Positions 24,561-38,777 are shown, counted from the stretch's first letter. The stretch: 64,000 nucleotides of DNA from VRUE01 sp963837735 (GCA_963837735.1 CAWIOM010000009.1:1-64000); one strand, 5' to 3'. Notes: generated by a model not told the origin, from the letters alone. Made by a program: numbers and translations.

Positions 24561-25359
24561 ATGTGCGGGCGCTTCACGGTCACCACCAAGGACACGAAGA
24601 AGGTCGCCGACCGCTTCCAGGTCGAGCTCGAGAAGGCGCTGGAGCGGAACGCGGCGGGCGAGGCGCCGCCGCCCTCGAAGGAGCGGGCGAAGAAGGCCGA
24701 GGGCGGGCTGGGGCGCTTCAACGTCGCCCCGACCCAGGAGATCCTCACCGTCAGGTCCTCGCCCGACCCCGAGGAGGCCGCCGCCGGCGAGCGCGAGGCG
24801 CGGCTGATGCGCTGGGGCCTGGTCCCGCGCTGGGCCAAGGACCTCAAGGTCGGCTACCGGATGATCAACGCGAAAGCCGAGAACCTGACCTCGAGCCGCG
24901 CCTACGCGCCGCTGGTCGGCAAGTTCCGCCACCGCTGCCTGATCGTCGCCGACGGCTTCTATGAGTGGATGGTGGCCGAGGACCCCAAGCAGCCGCGCCA
25001 GCCCTGGCGCTTCACCGTCGACGGCGGCGAGCCGTTCGCCTTCGCCGGGCTCTGCACCCGCAAGGAGTGGGAGGACGGGGAGGAGCGCGGCGCCGAGGAC
25101 GGCTGGCTCTACAGCTGCACGATCGTGACGACGACCCCGAACGAGGTCGTCTCCAAGGTCCACGACCGGATGCCGGTGATCCTGCCGGGCGCCGAGGCCG
25201 AGGCCGCCTGGCTGCGCCCCGACCTCGAGCTCGAGGACGCGGTGGCGATGTGCGGGCCGCTGGAGGCGGCGGCGGATGTCGGGCGCTCCCGCCAACCCGC
25301 GGGTCAACAAGGTCGGCAAGGGGATGGAGGAGGGGCCGGAGCTGCTCGTCGCCCCGTAG
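24561..25359 (+). CDS. SRAP/HMCES-type abasic-site-protecting protein
   Basis: MCGRF start places catalytic Cys2, which after Met removal crosslinks to abasic sites in single-stranded DNA. Other family residues are visible: YRMINAKAEN (Asn), GFYEWM (Glu) and HDRMPVIL (His). Family role is protection of abasic sites during replication. A one-base shift near 25276 corrects the C terminus to APANPRVNKVGKGMEEGPELL ending at 25359; the uncorrected frame becomes Arg/Gly-rich noise. Confidence 0.85.
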
Positions 25360-25368
25360 GGCGGCGCC

Positions 25369-26104
25369 CTATTCGGCGATCGTTTCCGGGAAGCGGGCCA
25401 TCGCCCCCGAGGTCTTCACGCTTTCCGTGCCGGCGCTCGTCTTCACTTCGCATTCGATCTCGATCGAGGGGATCTTCGTCGCCTTCCAGATCGAGGCGAA
25501 GGGGAGGGCCAGAGTGCTGACCGGCGGCCCGGGGGGCAGGTACCACTTCCAGCGCTCGATCCCGACGCTGTAGGTCGGCCATTCGACCTTGATCCCCTTC
25601 TCGGTGGCGAAGACTTCCGGCAGGTCTTCCATTTCCAGGTCGGCGAGGCCGGCCCCGTGCGAGCTGAACTCGGCGGCGATGCTCTCCGGCACCGGCTGTT
25701 CGGTGAGCTCGGGGCTGGAGCGCGGATAGGAGGCGCGCGAGCCCGGCGTCTGCGCGACTTCGGTGCCGCCGGGGGCGCGCATCGAGCAGAGGATCCGCGA
25801 GCCGCCGACCGGGGAGCCGGCGTCGATCCTCAGGGTCGCGGCGCTGCGGAAGAGCAGGTAGCCGCTGACGTTGACGCCGGTGGCGCGCAGCCCGGCCGCC
25901 GTGATCTGCATCTCGCCGCCGCCCCCGGGGACCTGGGCGGGCTCGGAGTCGGGCACCTCCCTGCGTCTTCACCCATTCGAGGTTGGCGGCTTCGCCGGCG
26001 AGGTTTTCGTTGGCGAGGGCGGCCGCGGCGAGCGTCGCGACCAGGCCGACGGCGATCACGATCAGCGCCCCGCGCGGGGGGCGGTTGTCATTGCCCTCGG
26101 CCAT
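25369..26104 (-). CDS. Membrane-anchored hypothetical protein, frameshifted
   Basis: Start ATG 26104. Short polar head (AEGNDNRPPRG), one transmembrane helix (ALIVIAVGLVATLAAAALA), a linker, then after a one-base shift near 25962 a beta-rich extracytoplasmic domain of 195 residues (MQITAAGLRATGVNVSGYLLFRS, IERWKWYLPPGPPVS). No family recognised. Convergent with the SRAP gene, only ten bases between stops. Corrected length about 244 residues. Confidence 0.6.
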
Positions 26105-26182
26105 CGGCGGGGACAGTATCGATAAGGGATGGCCGCCTCCCGCGTGCGGGGAGGCTGGTTGCGAATAGCATTCGGGATCGGG

Positions 26183-27826
26183 ATGAGCAGCGGACTGCGG
26201 CAGCTCCGGGCATCGCTCGGATCGCTGGCGGCCGTGTTCGGGAACCCGGACCTGGCCCGGCTCGTCCTCGCCTGGATGGGGACGATGCTGGCGACCTGGA
26301 CCTTCGCGATCGCCCTCGGCGTCTACGCCTTCGCCCACGGGGGCGCGACCGCCGTCGGCGTCGCGGCGCTCGTCCGCCTGCTGCCCGGCGCGCTCGCCTC
26401 TCCCTTCGGCGGCCTGCTCGGGGACCGGCACTCGCGGCGCCTGGTGCTGGTCTCGAGCTCGGCGCTGAGCGGGATCGCGATCTGCCTCGCCGCCGGCGCC
26501 GTCGTCGCCGGCGCCCCGACCTGGCAGGTCTACGGCCTCGCCGGCCTGTTCACGATCGCCTCGACCCCCTACGTGCCCGCCGAGGGGGCGCTGCTGCCGC
26601 TCGCCGCCCGCACCCCGCAGGAGCTCTCGGCGGCGAACGTCGCCCGCAGCCAGATGGACAACCTCGGCTTCCTGCTCGCCTCGCTGGCGACCGGGGCCCT
26701 GCTGGCGCTCGCCACCCCGCAGGCGGCGTTTCTGGTCGCGGGCGCGGCGGCCCTGCTGACCGCGGCGCTGCTCGCCGGCCTCGATCGCGACAGTCGCCCC
26801 CAGTACGAGGACGCGGGCGCCACCGGGGTGCTCGAGGAGGCCGGCGCCGGGCTCAGGGCGCTGCTCGCCGAGCCCGGCCTGCGGCTGGTGGCGATCACCC
26901 TCAGCCTGCTCGTCTTCATCGAGGGCGCCGCCGACGTGATGAGCGTGATCACCGTCCTCGACCTGCTCGGGATCGGCGAAGGCAACGTCGGCTGGATCAA
27001 CGCGACCTGGGCGGTCGGCGCCCTGTTCGCGGGGGTCGGGCTCGCCGTGCTCCTCGACCGCGGCCACATGGCGGCCGGGCTCGCGGTCGGCTGCGTGATC
27101 GTCGGCGCCGGCTTCGCCCTGCCCGGCGCCTGGCCGGTGATCGTCGCCGCCTTCGTCTCCTACTTCCTCTTCGGCTTCGGCTACACCTTCGTCGAGGTCG
27201 CCGCGCGGACGCTGCTGCAGCGGCTGGGGTCCGACGAGACGCTCGCCCGGGTGATCGGCTTCCTCGAGACCAGCCGGCTGACGGCGACCGCCCTCGGCTC
27301 GATCGCCGCGCCGCTGCTGGTGGCGCTGCTCGGCGTGCGCGGGGCGCTGCTGGCGCTCGGGTCGCTGCTGCCGCTGCTCGCCCTGCTGCGCTGGGGCGCC
27401 CTGCGCAGCTTCGAGATCGGCGCCCCCGTCTCGGAGCGTGTCTTCAACCTCCTCCGCGAGAGCTCGATCTTCGCGCCGCTGTCCGTCGACCGGGTCGAGT
27501 CGCTCTGCCGGGCGGTGGTCGAGCTCGACGTCGGGCCCGCCGAGACGGTGATCGCCCAGGGCGAGATCGGCGATCGCTTCTACCTGATCGACGCCGGCGA
27601 GGTCGAGGTGATCGAGGACGGCGCCTTCAAGCGCAACATGGGGGAGGGGGAGGGCTTCGGCGAGATCGCCCTGCTCCACGACATCCCCCGCACCGCGACC
27701 GTCCGCACGACCCTCGAGACCCGCCTCCTGGCCCTCGACAGCGAGCACTTCCTCGAAACGGTGACCGGCCACCGCCGCAGCCACCAGAGCGCCGAAGCCG
27801 CCGCCGCCGAATGGCTCTCCCGCTAG
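26183..27826 (+). CDS. MFS transporter fused to a cyclic-nucleotide-binding domain
   Basis: About 547 residues from ATG 26183 (an upstream ATG at 26129 adds 18 poorly conserved residues). Residues 1-410 are a major facilitator with about ten to twelve helices and the loop GGLLGDRHSRR between helices 2 and 3. Residues 430-540 are a CAP-family cNMP-binding domain: FAPLSVDRVESLCRAV, VIAQGEIGDRFYLIDAGEVEV, GEGFGEIALLHDIPRTATVR. The phosphate-binding cassette has GEIALL but the Arg position reads PRTATV, as in many binders. Ligand-gated transport is an inference. Cargo unknown. Confidence 0.8.
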   Translation: MSSGLRQLRASLGSLAAVFGNPDLARLVLAWMGTMLATWTFAIALGVYAFAHGGATAVGVAALVRLLPGALASPFGGLLGDRHSRRLVLVSSSALSGIAICLAAGAVVAGAPTWQVYGLAGLFTIASTPYVPAEGALLPLAARTPQELSAANVARSQMDNLGFLLASLATGALLALATPQAAFLVAGAAALLTAALLAGLDRDSRPQYEDAGATGVLEEAGAGLRALLAEPGLRLVAITLSLLVFIEGAADVMSVITVLDLLGIGEGNVGWINATWAVGALFAGVGLAVLLDRGHMAAGLAVGCVIVGAGFALPGAWPVIVAAFVSYFLFGFGYTFVEVAARTLLQRLGSDETLARVIGFLETSRLTATALGSIAAPLLVALLGVRGALLALGSLLPLLALLRWGALRSFEIGAPVSERVFNLLRESSIFAPLSVDRVESLCRAVVELDVGPAETVIAQGEIGDRFYLIDAGEVEVIEDGAFKRNMGEGEGFGEIALLHDIPRTATVRTTLETRLLALDSEHFLETVTGHRRSHQSAEAAAAEWLSR

Positions 27827-27837
27827 CGGCCGCTCGA

Positions 27838-27913
27838 CGCGCCCGACAGGATTCGAACCTGTGGCCTCTCTCCTCCGGAGGGCGAGCGCTCTATCCAGCT
27901 GAGCTACGGGCGC
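27838..27913 (-). tRNA. tRNA-Arg (CCG), anticodon arm two bases longer than usual
   Basis: Acceptor GCGCCCG pairs with CGGGCGC, D arm GCTC-AGCTGGATA-GAGC, anticodon loop CTCCGGA (anticodon CCG), T arm ACAGG-TTCGAAT-CCTGT, discriminator G, no encoded CCA. The anticodon stem reads CTCGCC / GGAGAG: six pairs with one G.A mismatch instead of the normal five. That makes 76 bases against 74 for the usual molecule without CCA. Confidence 0.85.
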
Positions 27914-27970
27914 AGAGGGCCAGTCTAGTCTCGCCCGGATCTGCGGTCCCAGGTCGCGTAGGCTCGGCCG

Positions 27971-28942
27971 ATGGACCTCTCGGTCGCCTTCCTCGGCACG
28001 GGGGGCGCTGTGCCCTCGGCGCGGCGCTCGACCGCCAGCCTGCTCGTCGCCCGCGGCGGCGAACGGCTGATGTTCGACTGCGGCGAGGGAACCCAGCGCC
28101 AGCTGCAGAAGTCGCTGGGCCTGGTCCAGGTCGACGAGATCTACCTGACCCACTTCCACGCCGACCACTTCCTCGGCCTGCCGGGGATGCTGAAAACGTA
28201 TGACCTCACCGACCGCGAGGCGCCGCTGACCGTCTACGGGCCGCGCGGCCTCGAGGACCTGTTCAAGACGCTCGGCAGGCTGATCGGCAGGATCGGCTTC
28301 CGCCTCGACCTGGTCGAGCTCGAGCCCGGCGACGTGATGGAGCTCGAGGGCGCCGAGATCCGCGCCTTCGAGGTCGCCCACAGCGTGCGCGCCTGCGGCT
28401 ACGCGCTGGTCGAGGACGAGCGCCCCGGCCGCTTCGACATCGAGGCGGCGAAGCGGCTCGGCGTGCCCGAAGGCCCGGCCTTCGCCGCCCTGCAGCGCGG
28501 CGAGACGGTGACCGGGTCCGAGGGGCCGGTCGACGCCGGCCAGGTGGTGGGGGAGGCCCGGCCCGGCCGCACGATCGCGATCACCGGCGACACCGGGCCC
28601 TGCGAGGCGACCGTCGAGGCCGCCCGCGGCGCCGAGCTGCTCGTCCACGACGCGAGCTTCTCCGAGGAGGAGGCGCAGCGCGCCGCCGACACCGGCCACT
28701 CGACCGTCGGCCAGGCCGCCGCCGTCGCCCGCGACGCCGAGGTGAAGATGCTCGCCGCCGTCCACATCTCCTCCCGCTACCACGTCGGCGCGATGCTCGA
28801 GGAGGCTCGCGAGGTCTTCGAGGCGACCGTCGCCCCGCGTGACTTCGACCTCGTCGAGATCCCCTTTGCCGAGCGCGGCGAGCCGCTGCTGGTCCCCAAC
28901 GGCGCCCGCGAGCGCGCTCAGGCCCCGGTGCCGGACGCCTGA
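27971..28942 (+). CDS. rnz: Ribonuclease Z
   Basis: 323 residues. Metallo-beta-lactamase fold with THFHADHFLGLPG (HxHxDH at 61-66), MFDCGEGTQRQLQ, ITGDTGPCEATVEAA and VHDASFSEEEAQRAADTGHST, followed by AAVHISSRY, the full RNase Z ligand set. Removes 3' trailers from tRNA precursors, especially those lacking encoded CCA, which fits the neighbouring tRNA-Arg. Confidence 0.9.
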   Translation: MDLSVAFLGTGGAVPSARRSTASLLVARGGERLMFDCGEGTQRQLQKSLGLVQVDEIYLTHFHADHFLGLPGMLKTYDLTDREAPLTVYGPRGLEDLFKTLGRLIGRIGFRLDLVELEPGDVMELEGAEIRAFEVAHSVRACGYALVEDERPGRFDIEAAKRLGVPEGPAFAALQRGETVTGSEGPVDAGQVVGEARPGRTIAITGDTGPCEATVEAARGAELLVHDASFSEEEAQRAADTGHSTVGQAAAVARDAEVKMLAAVHISSRYHVGAMLEEAREVFEATVAPRDFDLVEIPFAERGEPLLVPNGARERAQAPVPDA

Positions 28943-29837
28943 GCGCCGCCGAGGCGAAGCTCGAGATCGCCTCCGCGACCTCGGCCGCCCGGTCCTCCTG
29001 GAGGAAGTGCTTGGCGGCCAGCAGGGTCGGCTCCTCCACGCCCAGGGCGCGCTGCACGTCGGCCCGCTTGCCGGCGTCGAGCATCGTGTCCTTCTCCCCC
29101 CAGACGACCTGCGCGGGGTACGGATGCCCGGCCAGCCCATCGAAGAAGAAGCGCTCCTTCTCCTCGCTCAATTCGAAGCCGCGCATGATCTCGAGGAAGG
29201 CGCGACCGCCGTCGCCGCGCTTGAGCAGGGCGTGGTGGGCGTCGACCTCGGCGGCCGGCACGGCGCCGCGATCGGCGATCCCGACCAGGTAGTAGATCTG
29301 CCGGAAGGCCGGGCGGACCATGCTGCGCAGCCAGAGCTCGCCGGCGACCGGGATCGAGAAGGGGTGCATCGGCCAGGGCCGGTGGAAGGTCGAGACGGCG
29401 ACGAAGGTGTTGAGCGCGGTCAGCGACAGCACCCGGCCCGGGTTGCGGATCGCCCACTCGAAGCCGACCGGGCCGCCGACGTCGTGGACGACGAGGTGGC
29501 AGCGCTCGATCCCGAGCGCGTCGATCGCGGCGCCCGTCCAGGCGGCGAGCCCGCTCCAGGAGTAGTCGAAGCCCCGCGGCCGCGCCGCCAGGCCCAGCCC
29601 CGGGAAGTCGAAGGCGACGCCGCGCAGCCCCCGCGAGGCCAGCTCCGGCACGACCCTGCGGTAGAGGTAGGAGCTGACCGGGACGCCGTGCAGGAGGACG
29701 ACCGCCTCGCCGCCGCCCTCGTCGATGACGAAGGAGCCGACGCCGGCCGCCTCGAATCGCCGACCCGCCGCCTCGTGCGCCGCCACCGCCTCTGCCGCTC
29801 TCCGCTCGATGCGCGAAAGCATCTCACGTGGCGTCAC
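28918..29837 (-). CDS. Alpha/beta hydrolase (haloalkane dehalogenase-like)
   Basis: About 305 residues. Oxyanion region VVLLHGVPVSSYLYRRVVPEL, nucleophile elbow VVHDVGGPVGFEWA (Asp in HDVGG, as in haloalkane dehalogenases, rather than Ser), and a late His in AKHFLQED. FDFPGLGLAARP is typical of the superfamily. The uncorrected frame would run 340 bases into the convergent rnz gene. A one-base shift near 28945 gives QASGTGA and a stop at 28918, so that is preferred. Substrate unknown. Confidence 0.75.
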
Positions 29838-29860
29838 CCCTCGCTGCTACTCTGGCGTCG

Positions 29861-29896
29861 TCCTTTAACCAGGTCCCGAGAGGCCAGGAAGGAAGC
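29861..29896 (+). promoter_or_regulatory. PyrR-binding RNA loop over the pyrR Shine-Dalgarno
   Basis: CCTTTAACCAGGTCCCGAG then AGGCCAGGAAGG: the core GGTCCCGAGAGGCC matches the PyrR-binding loop (AGUCCNGNGAGGY) inside a stem CCTT/AAGG. The 3' arm contains the AGGAAGG ribosome site of pyrR, so PyrR-UMP binding should block translation initiation, as in Mycobacterium, rather than act by termination. No T-run follows. A TACTCT -10-like box is at 29848. Confidence 0.75.
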
Positions 29897-29901
29897 GAAA
29901 A

Positions 29902-30456
29902 ATGAGTGAGAAGGTCGTGCTCGAGCGCGATGACCTGCGACGCAGCCTGCAGCGCATCGCCCACGAGATCGCCGAGAAGAACCCCGATCCCGAGGGCCTG
30001 GCGATCGTCGGAATCCACACCCGCGGCGCGATCCTCGCCCGCCGCCTCCACACCCTCCTCGGCGAGCTGACCGCGGTCGAGCTGCCGATCGGCGACGTCG
30101 ACATCTCCTTCTACCGCGACGACGTCGGCGCCAAGGCGCCCGGCGCCCAGCCCGTCGTCCACGCCTCCCACATCGACTTCGACCTCACCGGGCGCACCGT
30201 CGTCCTCGTCGACGACGTCCTCTTCACCGGCCGCACCGTGCGCGCCGCGATCGAGGCGATCTTCGACTACGGCCGCCCCGACCGCGTGCAGCTCGCCGTC
30301 CTCTGCGACCGCGGCCACCGCGAGCTGCCCTTCCGGCCCGACTACGTCGGCAAGAACCTGCCGACCGCCCGCGAGGAGCGGGTCAACGTGCGGCTCGAGG
30401 AGGCCGACGAGGTCGACGAGGTGACGATCTCCGAGCCGGCGGAGGTGGCGGCATGA
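29902..30456 (+). CDS. pyrR: PyrR bifunctional regulator / uracil phosphoribosyltransferase
   Basis: 184 residues. PRPP loop VVLVDDVLFTGRTVRAAI, HTRGAILARRL and the RNA-binding basic surface are typical. Senses UMP/UTP and binds pyr mRNA; also has uracil phosphoribosyltransferase activity. First gene of the operon, overlapping pyrB by four bases (ATGA). Its own leader carries the RNA target. Confidence 0.93.
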   Translation: MSEKVVLERDDLRRSLQRIAHEIAEKNPDPEGLAIVGIHTRGAILARRLHTLLGELTAVELPIGDVDISFYRDDVGAKAPGAQPVVHASHIDFDLTGRTVVLVDDVLFTGRTVRAAIEAIFDYGRPDRVQLAVLCDRGHRELPFRPDYVGKNLPTAREERVNVRLEEADEVDEVTISEPAEVAA

Positions 30457-31426
30457 GGCACCTGCTCGCGATCGACGACCTCAGCCGCGAGGAGATCGAG
30501 GCGATCCTCGACCGCGCCGAGAGCTTCGCCGAGGTCGGCCGCCGCGACATCAAGAAAGTGCCGACCCTGCGCGGCCGCACGATCGTCAGCCTCTTCTACG
30601 AGGCGAGCACGCGGACCTCCTCCTCCTTCGAGCTCGCCGCGAAGCGGCTCTCCGCCGACCTCGTCTCGGTCAAGGCCGCCGGCTCCTCGGTCGACAAGGG
30701 CGAGTCGCTGAAGGACACGGTCGCCACCCTCTCCGCCTACGACCCGGCGGCGATCGTCATCCGCCACCCGCACGCCGGCGCCGCCCAGCTCGTCGCCGGC
30801 TGGTCGGAGGCCGCGGTCGTCAACGCCGGCGACGGCAAGCACGAGCACCCGAGCCAGGCGCTGCTCGACGTCTACACCCTGCGCCGCCGGCTCGAGAGCC
30901 TCGAGGGCAAGCGGATCTGGATCGTCGGCGACGTCCTCCACAGCCGCGTCGCCCGCTCCAACCTGCTCGCCTTCCAGAGGATGGGGGCCGAGGTCACCCT
31001 CTGCGGGCCGCCGACCCTGATCCCGCGCGGGATCGAGGCGCTCGGCTGCGAGGTCGCCCACTCGCTGGACGGGATCGAGGAGGCCGACGTCGTCTACGCC
31101 CTGCGGATGCAGAACGAGCGCATGGAGGAGAGCTTCGTCCCCTCGATCCGCGAGTACGTGGCCCACTTCCAGATCGACTCGCGCCGGCTCGGGCCGCGCC
31201 AGCTGCTCATGCACCCCGGGCCGGTCAACCGCGGGGTCGAGCTCTCCGGCGAGGTGATCGACTCGCCGCAGTCGCTGATGACCGAGCAGGTCGCCTCCGG
31301 CCTCGTCGTGCGGATGGCGATCCTCTACGAGCTGCTGGCGACGAGGGGCAATCGCACCGAGCCGGCCGCGGGAAGCCCCGAGCCGGGCGCCGGGCGGCCC
31401 ACCCCGATCGGCCAGGGGCAGCCGGC

Positions 31427-31430
<4 letters not shown>
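30453..31430 (+). CDS. pyrB: Aspartate carbamoyltransferase catalytic subunit
   Basis: 325 residues. Carbamoyl-phosphate site STRTSSSFELAAKRL (residues 52-66), HPHAGAA, HPSQALLDVYTL and the C-terminal LMHPGPVNRGVE match ATCase. Condenses carbamoyl phosphate with aspartate, the committed step of pyrimidine synthesis. No regulatory subunit gene (pyrI) is present, as in other PyrR-regulated operons. Tail after residue 300 is Gly/Pro-rich and unconserved. Confidence 0.95.
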
Positions 31431-32778
<1,348 letters not shown>

Positions 32779-32784
32779 GCCCGC

Positions 32785-32831
32785 TTCCGTTGTTCCTTAT
32801 GACCGCTATAGGGCCAAAAGGAACAGCGGAA
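32785..32831 (+). promoter_or_regulatory. Hairpin masking the carA ribosome site and start
   Basis: TTCCGTTGTTCCTT (32785-32798) pairs over 14 positions (one wobble) with AAGGAACAGCGGAA (32818-32831); loop of 19 bases. The right arm holds the only SD-like AAAGGAA for carA and ends on the A of its ATG. A 19-codon frame (32775-32834) runs from an ATG overlapping the pyrC stop through the hairpin to a stop overlapping the carA start. Confidence 0.55.
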
Positions 32832-33941
32832 TGACGGGCGCCTACGTCCTGCTCGAGGACGGCACCCGCTTCGAGGGCGGCGAGCTCTGCGGGCACCGCG
32901 AGCCGGTGACCGGGGAGGTCGTCTTCAACACGGCGATGACCGGCTACCAGGAGTCGGTCACCGACCCCTCCTACGCGGGCCAGATCATCGTCTTCACCTA
33001 CCCGCTGATCGGCAACTACGGCGTCTCGGCGGCGGCGATGGAGTCCGACCGCGCCCACGCCCGCGGCGTGATCATGCGCGACCCCAAGAACCGCGAGGAC
33101 GTCGCCACCGCCGAGGGCGGCTGGCTCGACTGGCTCGCCGACTGCGGCGTGGCGGGGATCGGCGGCGTCGACACCCGGGCCCTGGTCCGCCACATCCGCG
33201 ACGGCGGCGCGATGCGCGGCGGCATCTTCCCGGGCGAGATGGCCGAGGCCGAGGCGCGCGAGCGGGTCGAGGCCGAGCCCTCGATGGACGGCGCCGACCT
33301 CGCCCGCACCGTCACCCCGCCCGAGCCGGTCCGCTTCGAGGGCGACGGGCCGCACGTGGTCGGGATCGACACCGGGATCAAGATGAACATCGTCCGCCAG
33401 CTGCGCGAGCGCGGCTGCCGGATCACGCTGCTGCCCTGCGACAGCACCGCCGAGCGGGTCCTCGAGGAGGACCCCGACCTGATCTTCCTCGCCAACGGCC
33501 CCGGCGACCCCGCCGCGCTCGGCTACGTCGTCGACACGGTCCGCGAACTGGTCGGCAAGCGGCCGATGTTCGGCATCTGCCTCGGCCACCAGCTCCTCTG
33601 CCGGGCCGTCGGCCTGCAGACCTTCAAGCTGCCCTTCGGCCACCGCGGCGCCAACCACCCGGTCAAGGACCTGGCGACGGGGGCGATCGACATCACCTCC
33701 CAGAACCACGGCTTCGCGGTCGAGGGGCCGGGCGGCGAGCCGCGCATCGAGGGCGACGAGCCGGTCCGCTGGGAGACCGACTTCGGCGCCGCCGAGCTCA
33801 CCCACCTCAACCTCTACGACCGCACGGTCGAGGGCCTCGCGCTTCCCGACGTCGACGCCGCCACCGTCCAGTACCACCCCGAGGCCGGGCCCGGCCCCCA
33901 CGACGCCCGCCACCTCTTCGACAGCTTCCTGGAGCTCGCCC

Positions 33942-33949
<8 letters not shown>
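32831..33949 (+). CDS. carA: Carbamoyl-phosphate synthase small (glutaminase) subunit
   Basis: 372 residues. Class I glutamine amidotransferase: nucleophile in GICLGHQLL, His/Glu in YHPEAGPGPHD, and the N-terminal CarA domain (VFNTAMTGYQESVTDPSY). Releases ammonia from glutamine and channels it to CarB. Overlaps carB by eight bases. Start ATG lies within a hairpin that may limit access. Confidence 0.95.
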
Positions 33950-37049
<3,100 letters not shown>

Positions 37050-37053
<4 letters not shown>

Positions 37054-37880
37054 CCGCACCGCTGGGTCGCCGGCTGTGCGAGGTGACGGAGAACCGTTCC
37101 TCGGGCGGATACCGGGTCTTCTCGCTGCGCGACGAGCAGGGGCCGCTGCCGGAGGCGGGGCAGTTCTACATGCTCGCCGCCGAGCACCACTGGGAGCAGC
37201 GCGGCGGCCGCCCGTTCCTGCCCCGCGCCCTCTCCGTCGCCGACGCCGAGCCGGCGAGCGCCGGCGGCGCCAGGCTCGACTTCCTGCTCGAGGCGGTCGG
37301 GCCGGGGACCGAGCGGCTCTGCGCTCTGGGGCCGGGCGAGCGCGTCTGGGTCAACGGCCCGCTCGGCAACGCCTTCTCGGAGCCGCGGGAGCTGGCGCCG
37401 GGCGCCGCCGGGGCGATCCTCGTCGGCGGCGGGATCGGGATCGCGCCGCTCGCCCTCCTGCGCCGCCGGTTCTCGGCCGCGGGTGTGCCGGCCCGCGTAC
37501 TGCTCGGCTTTCGCGACGAGGCCCACTCCGGCGGCCTCGACGACCTCTTCCGCTGCTGCGAGGTCGGCCTCGCCAGCGAGGACGGCCACCGCGGCCACCG
37601 CGGCTACGTCACCGACCTGCTGGCGGCGATGCTCGAGGGCGACGACGCGAGCAGCGCCGCCGTCTACTCCTGCGGCCCGCCGGCGATGCTGGAGGAGGTG
37701 CGGGCGATGTGCGGGGAGCGGGGCGTCGCCTGCGAGCTGGCGCTGGAGTCGCCGATGGCCTGCGGCTTCGGGGCCTGCTTCGGCTGCGCCGTGCCGCTGG
37801 CCGCGGGCGGCTACATGCGCCTCTGCGTCGAGGGCCCGGTCGTCGAGGGGACGCGGATCGCCGAGGTCGCCCATGCCTGA
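37050..37880 (+). CDS. pyrK: Dihydroorotate dehydrogenase electron-transfer subunit
   Basis: 276 residues. FAD domain with RPFLPRALSVADAE, NAD-binding stretch AILVGGGIGIAPLALLRR, and the C-terminal 2Fe-2S cysteines in ACGFGACFGCAVPL and RLCVEGPVV. Passes electrons from PyrD to NAD+ in the type 1B enzyme. Overlaps carB by four and pyrD by eight bases. Confidence 0.9.
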
Positions 37881-38754
37881 GCTCTGCGGGATCCCGCTCG
37901 AGCACCCGGTGATCAACGCCTCCGGCACCTTCGACGCGATCGCCGCCCGCGGCGTCTACGGCGACGCCCTGCTCGAGGACTTTCCCTTCGCCGCCTTCGT
38001 CTCGAAGACGATCACCCCGCAGCCCAGGGTCGGCAACGAGCCGCAGCGGATCTGGGAGACGCCGGCCGGGATGATCAACTCGATCGGCCTTCCCAACAGG
38101 GGCCTCGAGGGCTTCCTCGCCGAGGACCTGCCGAGGCTGGCGGAGCTGCCGGTGCCGCTGATCGTCTCGGCGATGGCCACCAGCCGGGCCGAGTTCGCGA
38201 GGGTCGTCGAGGCGCTCGGCGAGCGCGATGAGGTCGCCGCGATCGAGCTCAACGTCTCCTGCCCCAACGTCGAGTCCGGCCTGATCGTCGGCGAGCAGCC
38301 GACCGAGACGCTGGCCCTGCTCGAGGCGCTCCGCCCGCGGACGGAGAGGCCGCTGATCGTCAAGCTGACTCCCAACGTCGCCGACCCGGCGGCGGTCGCG
38401 ATCGCCGCCGAGGAGGGCGGAGCCGACGCCGTCTCGCTGATCAACACGCTGAAGGCGAGCGCGATCGACCCGGCCAGCGGCCGGCCCGGGATCGCGGCCG
38501 GCCACGGCGGCCTCTCGGGGCCGGCGGTGCGGCCCGTCGCGGTCGCCCAGGTGCGGGCCGTCGCGGCGGCGGTCGGGATCCCGGTCGTCGGCATGGGCGG
38601 GGTCTGCGACGGAGCGGACGCGCTCGAAATGATCGTCGCGGGCGCCACGGTCGTCGCGGTCGGGACCGAGAGCTTCCGCGATCCGCTGGCCGGCCGCCGG
38701 GTCGCCGCCGAGCTGGCGGAGTTGTTACCGGCGGGGTCCAAGTTGTTTCCGTAA
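37873..38754 (+). CDS. pyrD: Dihydroorotate dehydrogenase, type 1B catalytic subunit
   Basis: 293 residues from ATG 37873. FMN/orotate residues appear in NASGTFD, FVSKTITPQPRVGN, GMINSIGLPNRG, IELNVSCPN with the catalytic cysteine, IVKLTPNVAD, SLINTLKASAID and VVGMGGVCDGADALEMI. Cytosolic, NAD-linked through PyrK, unlike the quinone-linked type 2 enzyme common in Actinobacteria. Last gene of the operon; no pyrF follows. Confidence 0.93.
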   Translation: MPELCGIPLEHPVINASGTFDAIAARGVYGDALLEDFPFAAFVSKTITPQPRVGNEPQRIWETPAGMINSIGLPNRGLEGFLAEDLPRLAELPVPLIVSAMATSRAEFARVVEALGERDEVAAIELNVSCPNVESGLIVGEQPTETLALLEALRPRTERPLIVKLTPNVADPAAVAIAAEEGGADAVSLINTLKASAIDPASGRPGIAAGHGGLSGPAVRPVAVAQVRAVAAAVGIPVVGMGGVCDGADALEMIVAGATVVAVGTESFRDPLAGRRVAAELAELLPAGSKLFP

Positions 38755-38777
38755 CTAGACCTCGAGTCGAGGTCTAG
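38755..38777. terminator. Perfect palindrome after pyrD
   Basis: CTAGACCTCGA / TCGAGGTCTAG, 11-base arms with one central base, starting right after the pyrD stop. Position suits a terminator, but no T-run follows (GTGAATTT), so it may be weak or act as a 3' stabiliser. Confidence 0.5.

Noticed and set aside
25304..29140. 1278-residue minus-strand open frame
   Set aside because: It is a GC-driven shadow of SRAP, the MFS-cNMP gene and rnz; only the 25369-26104 part corresponds to a real gene, after frame correction.
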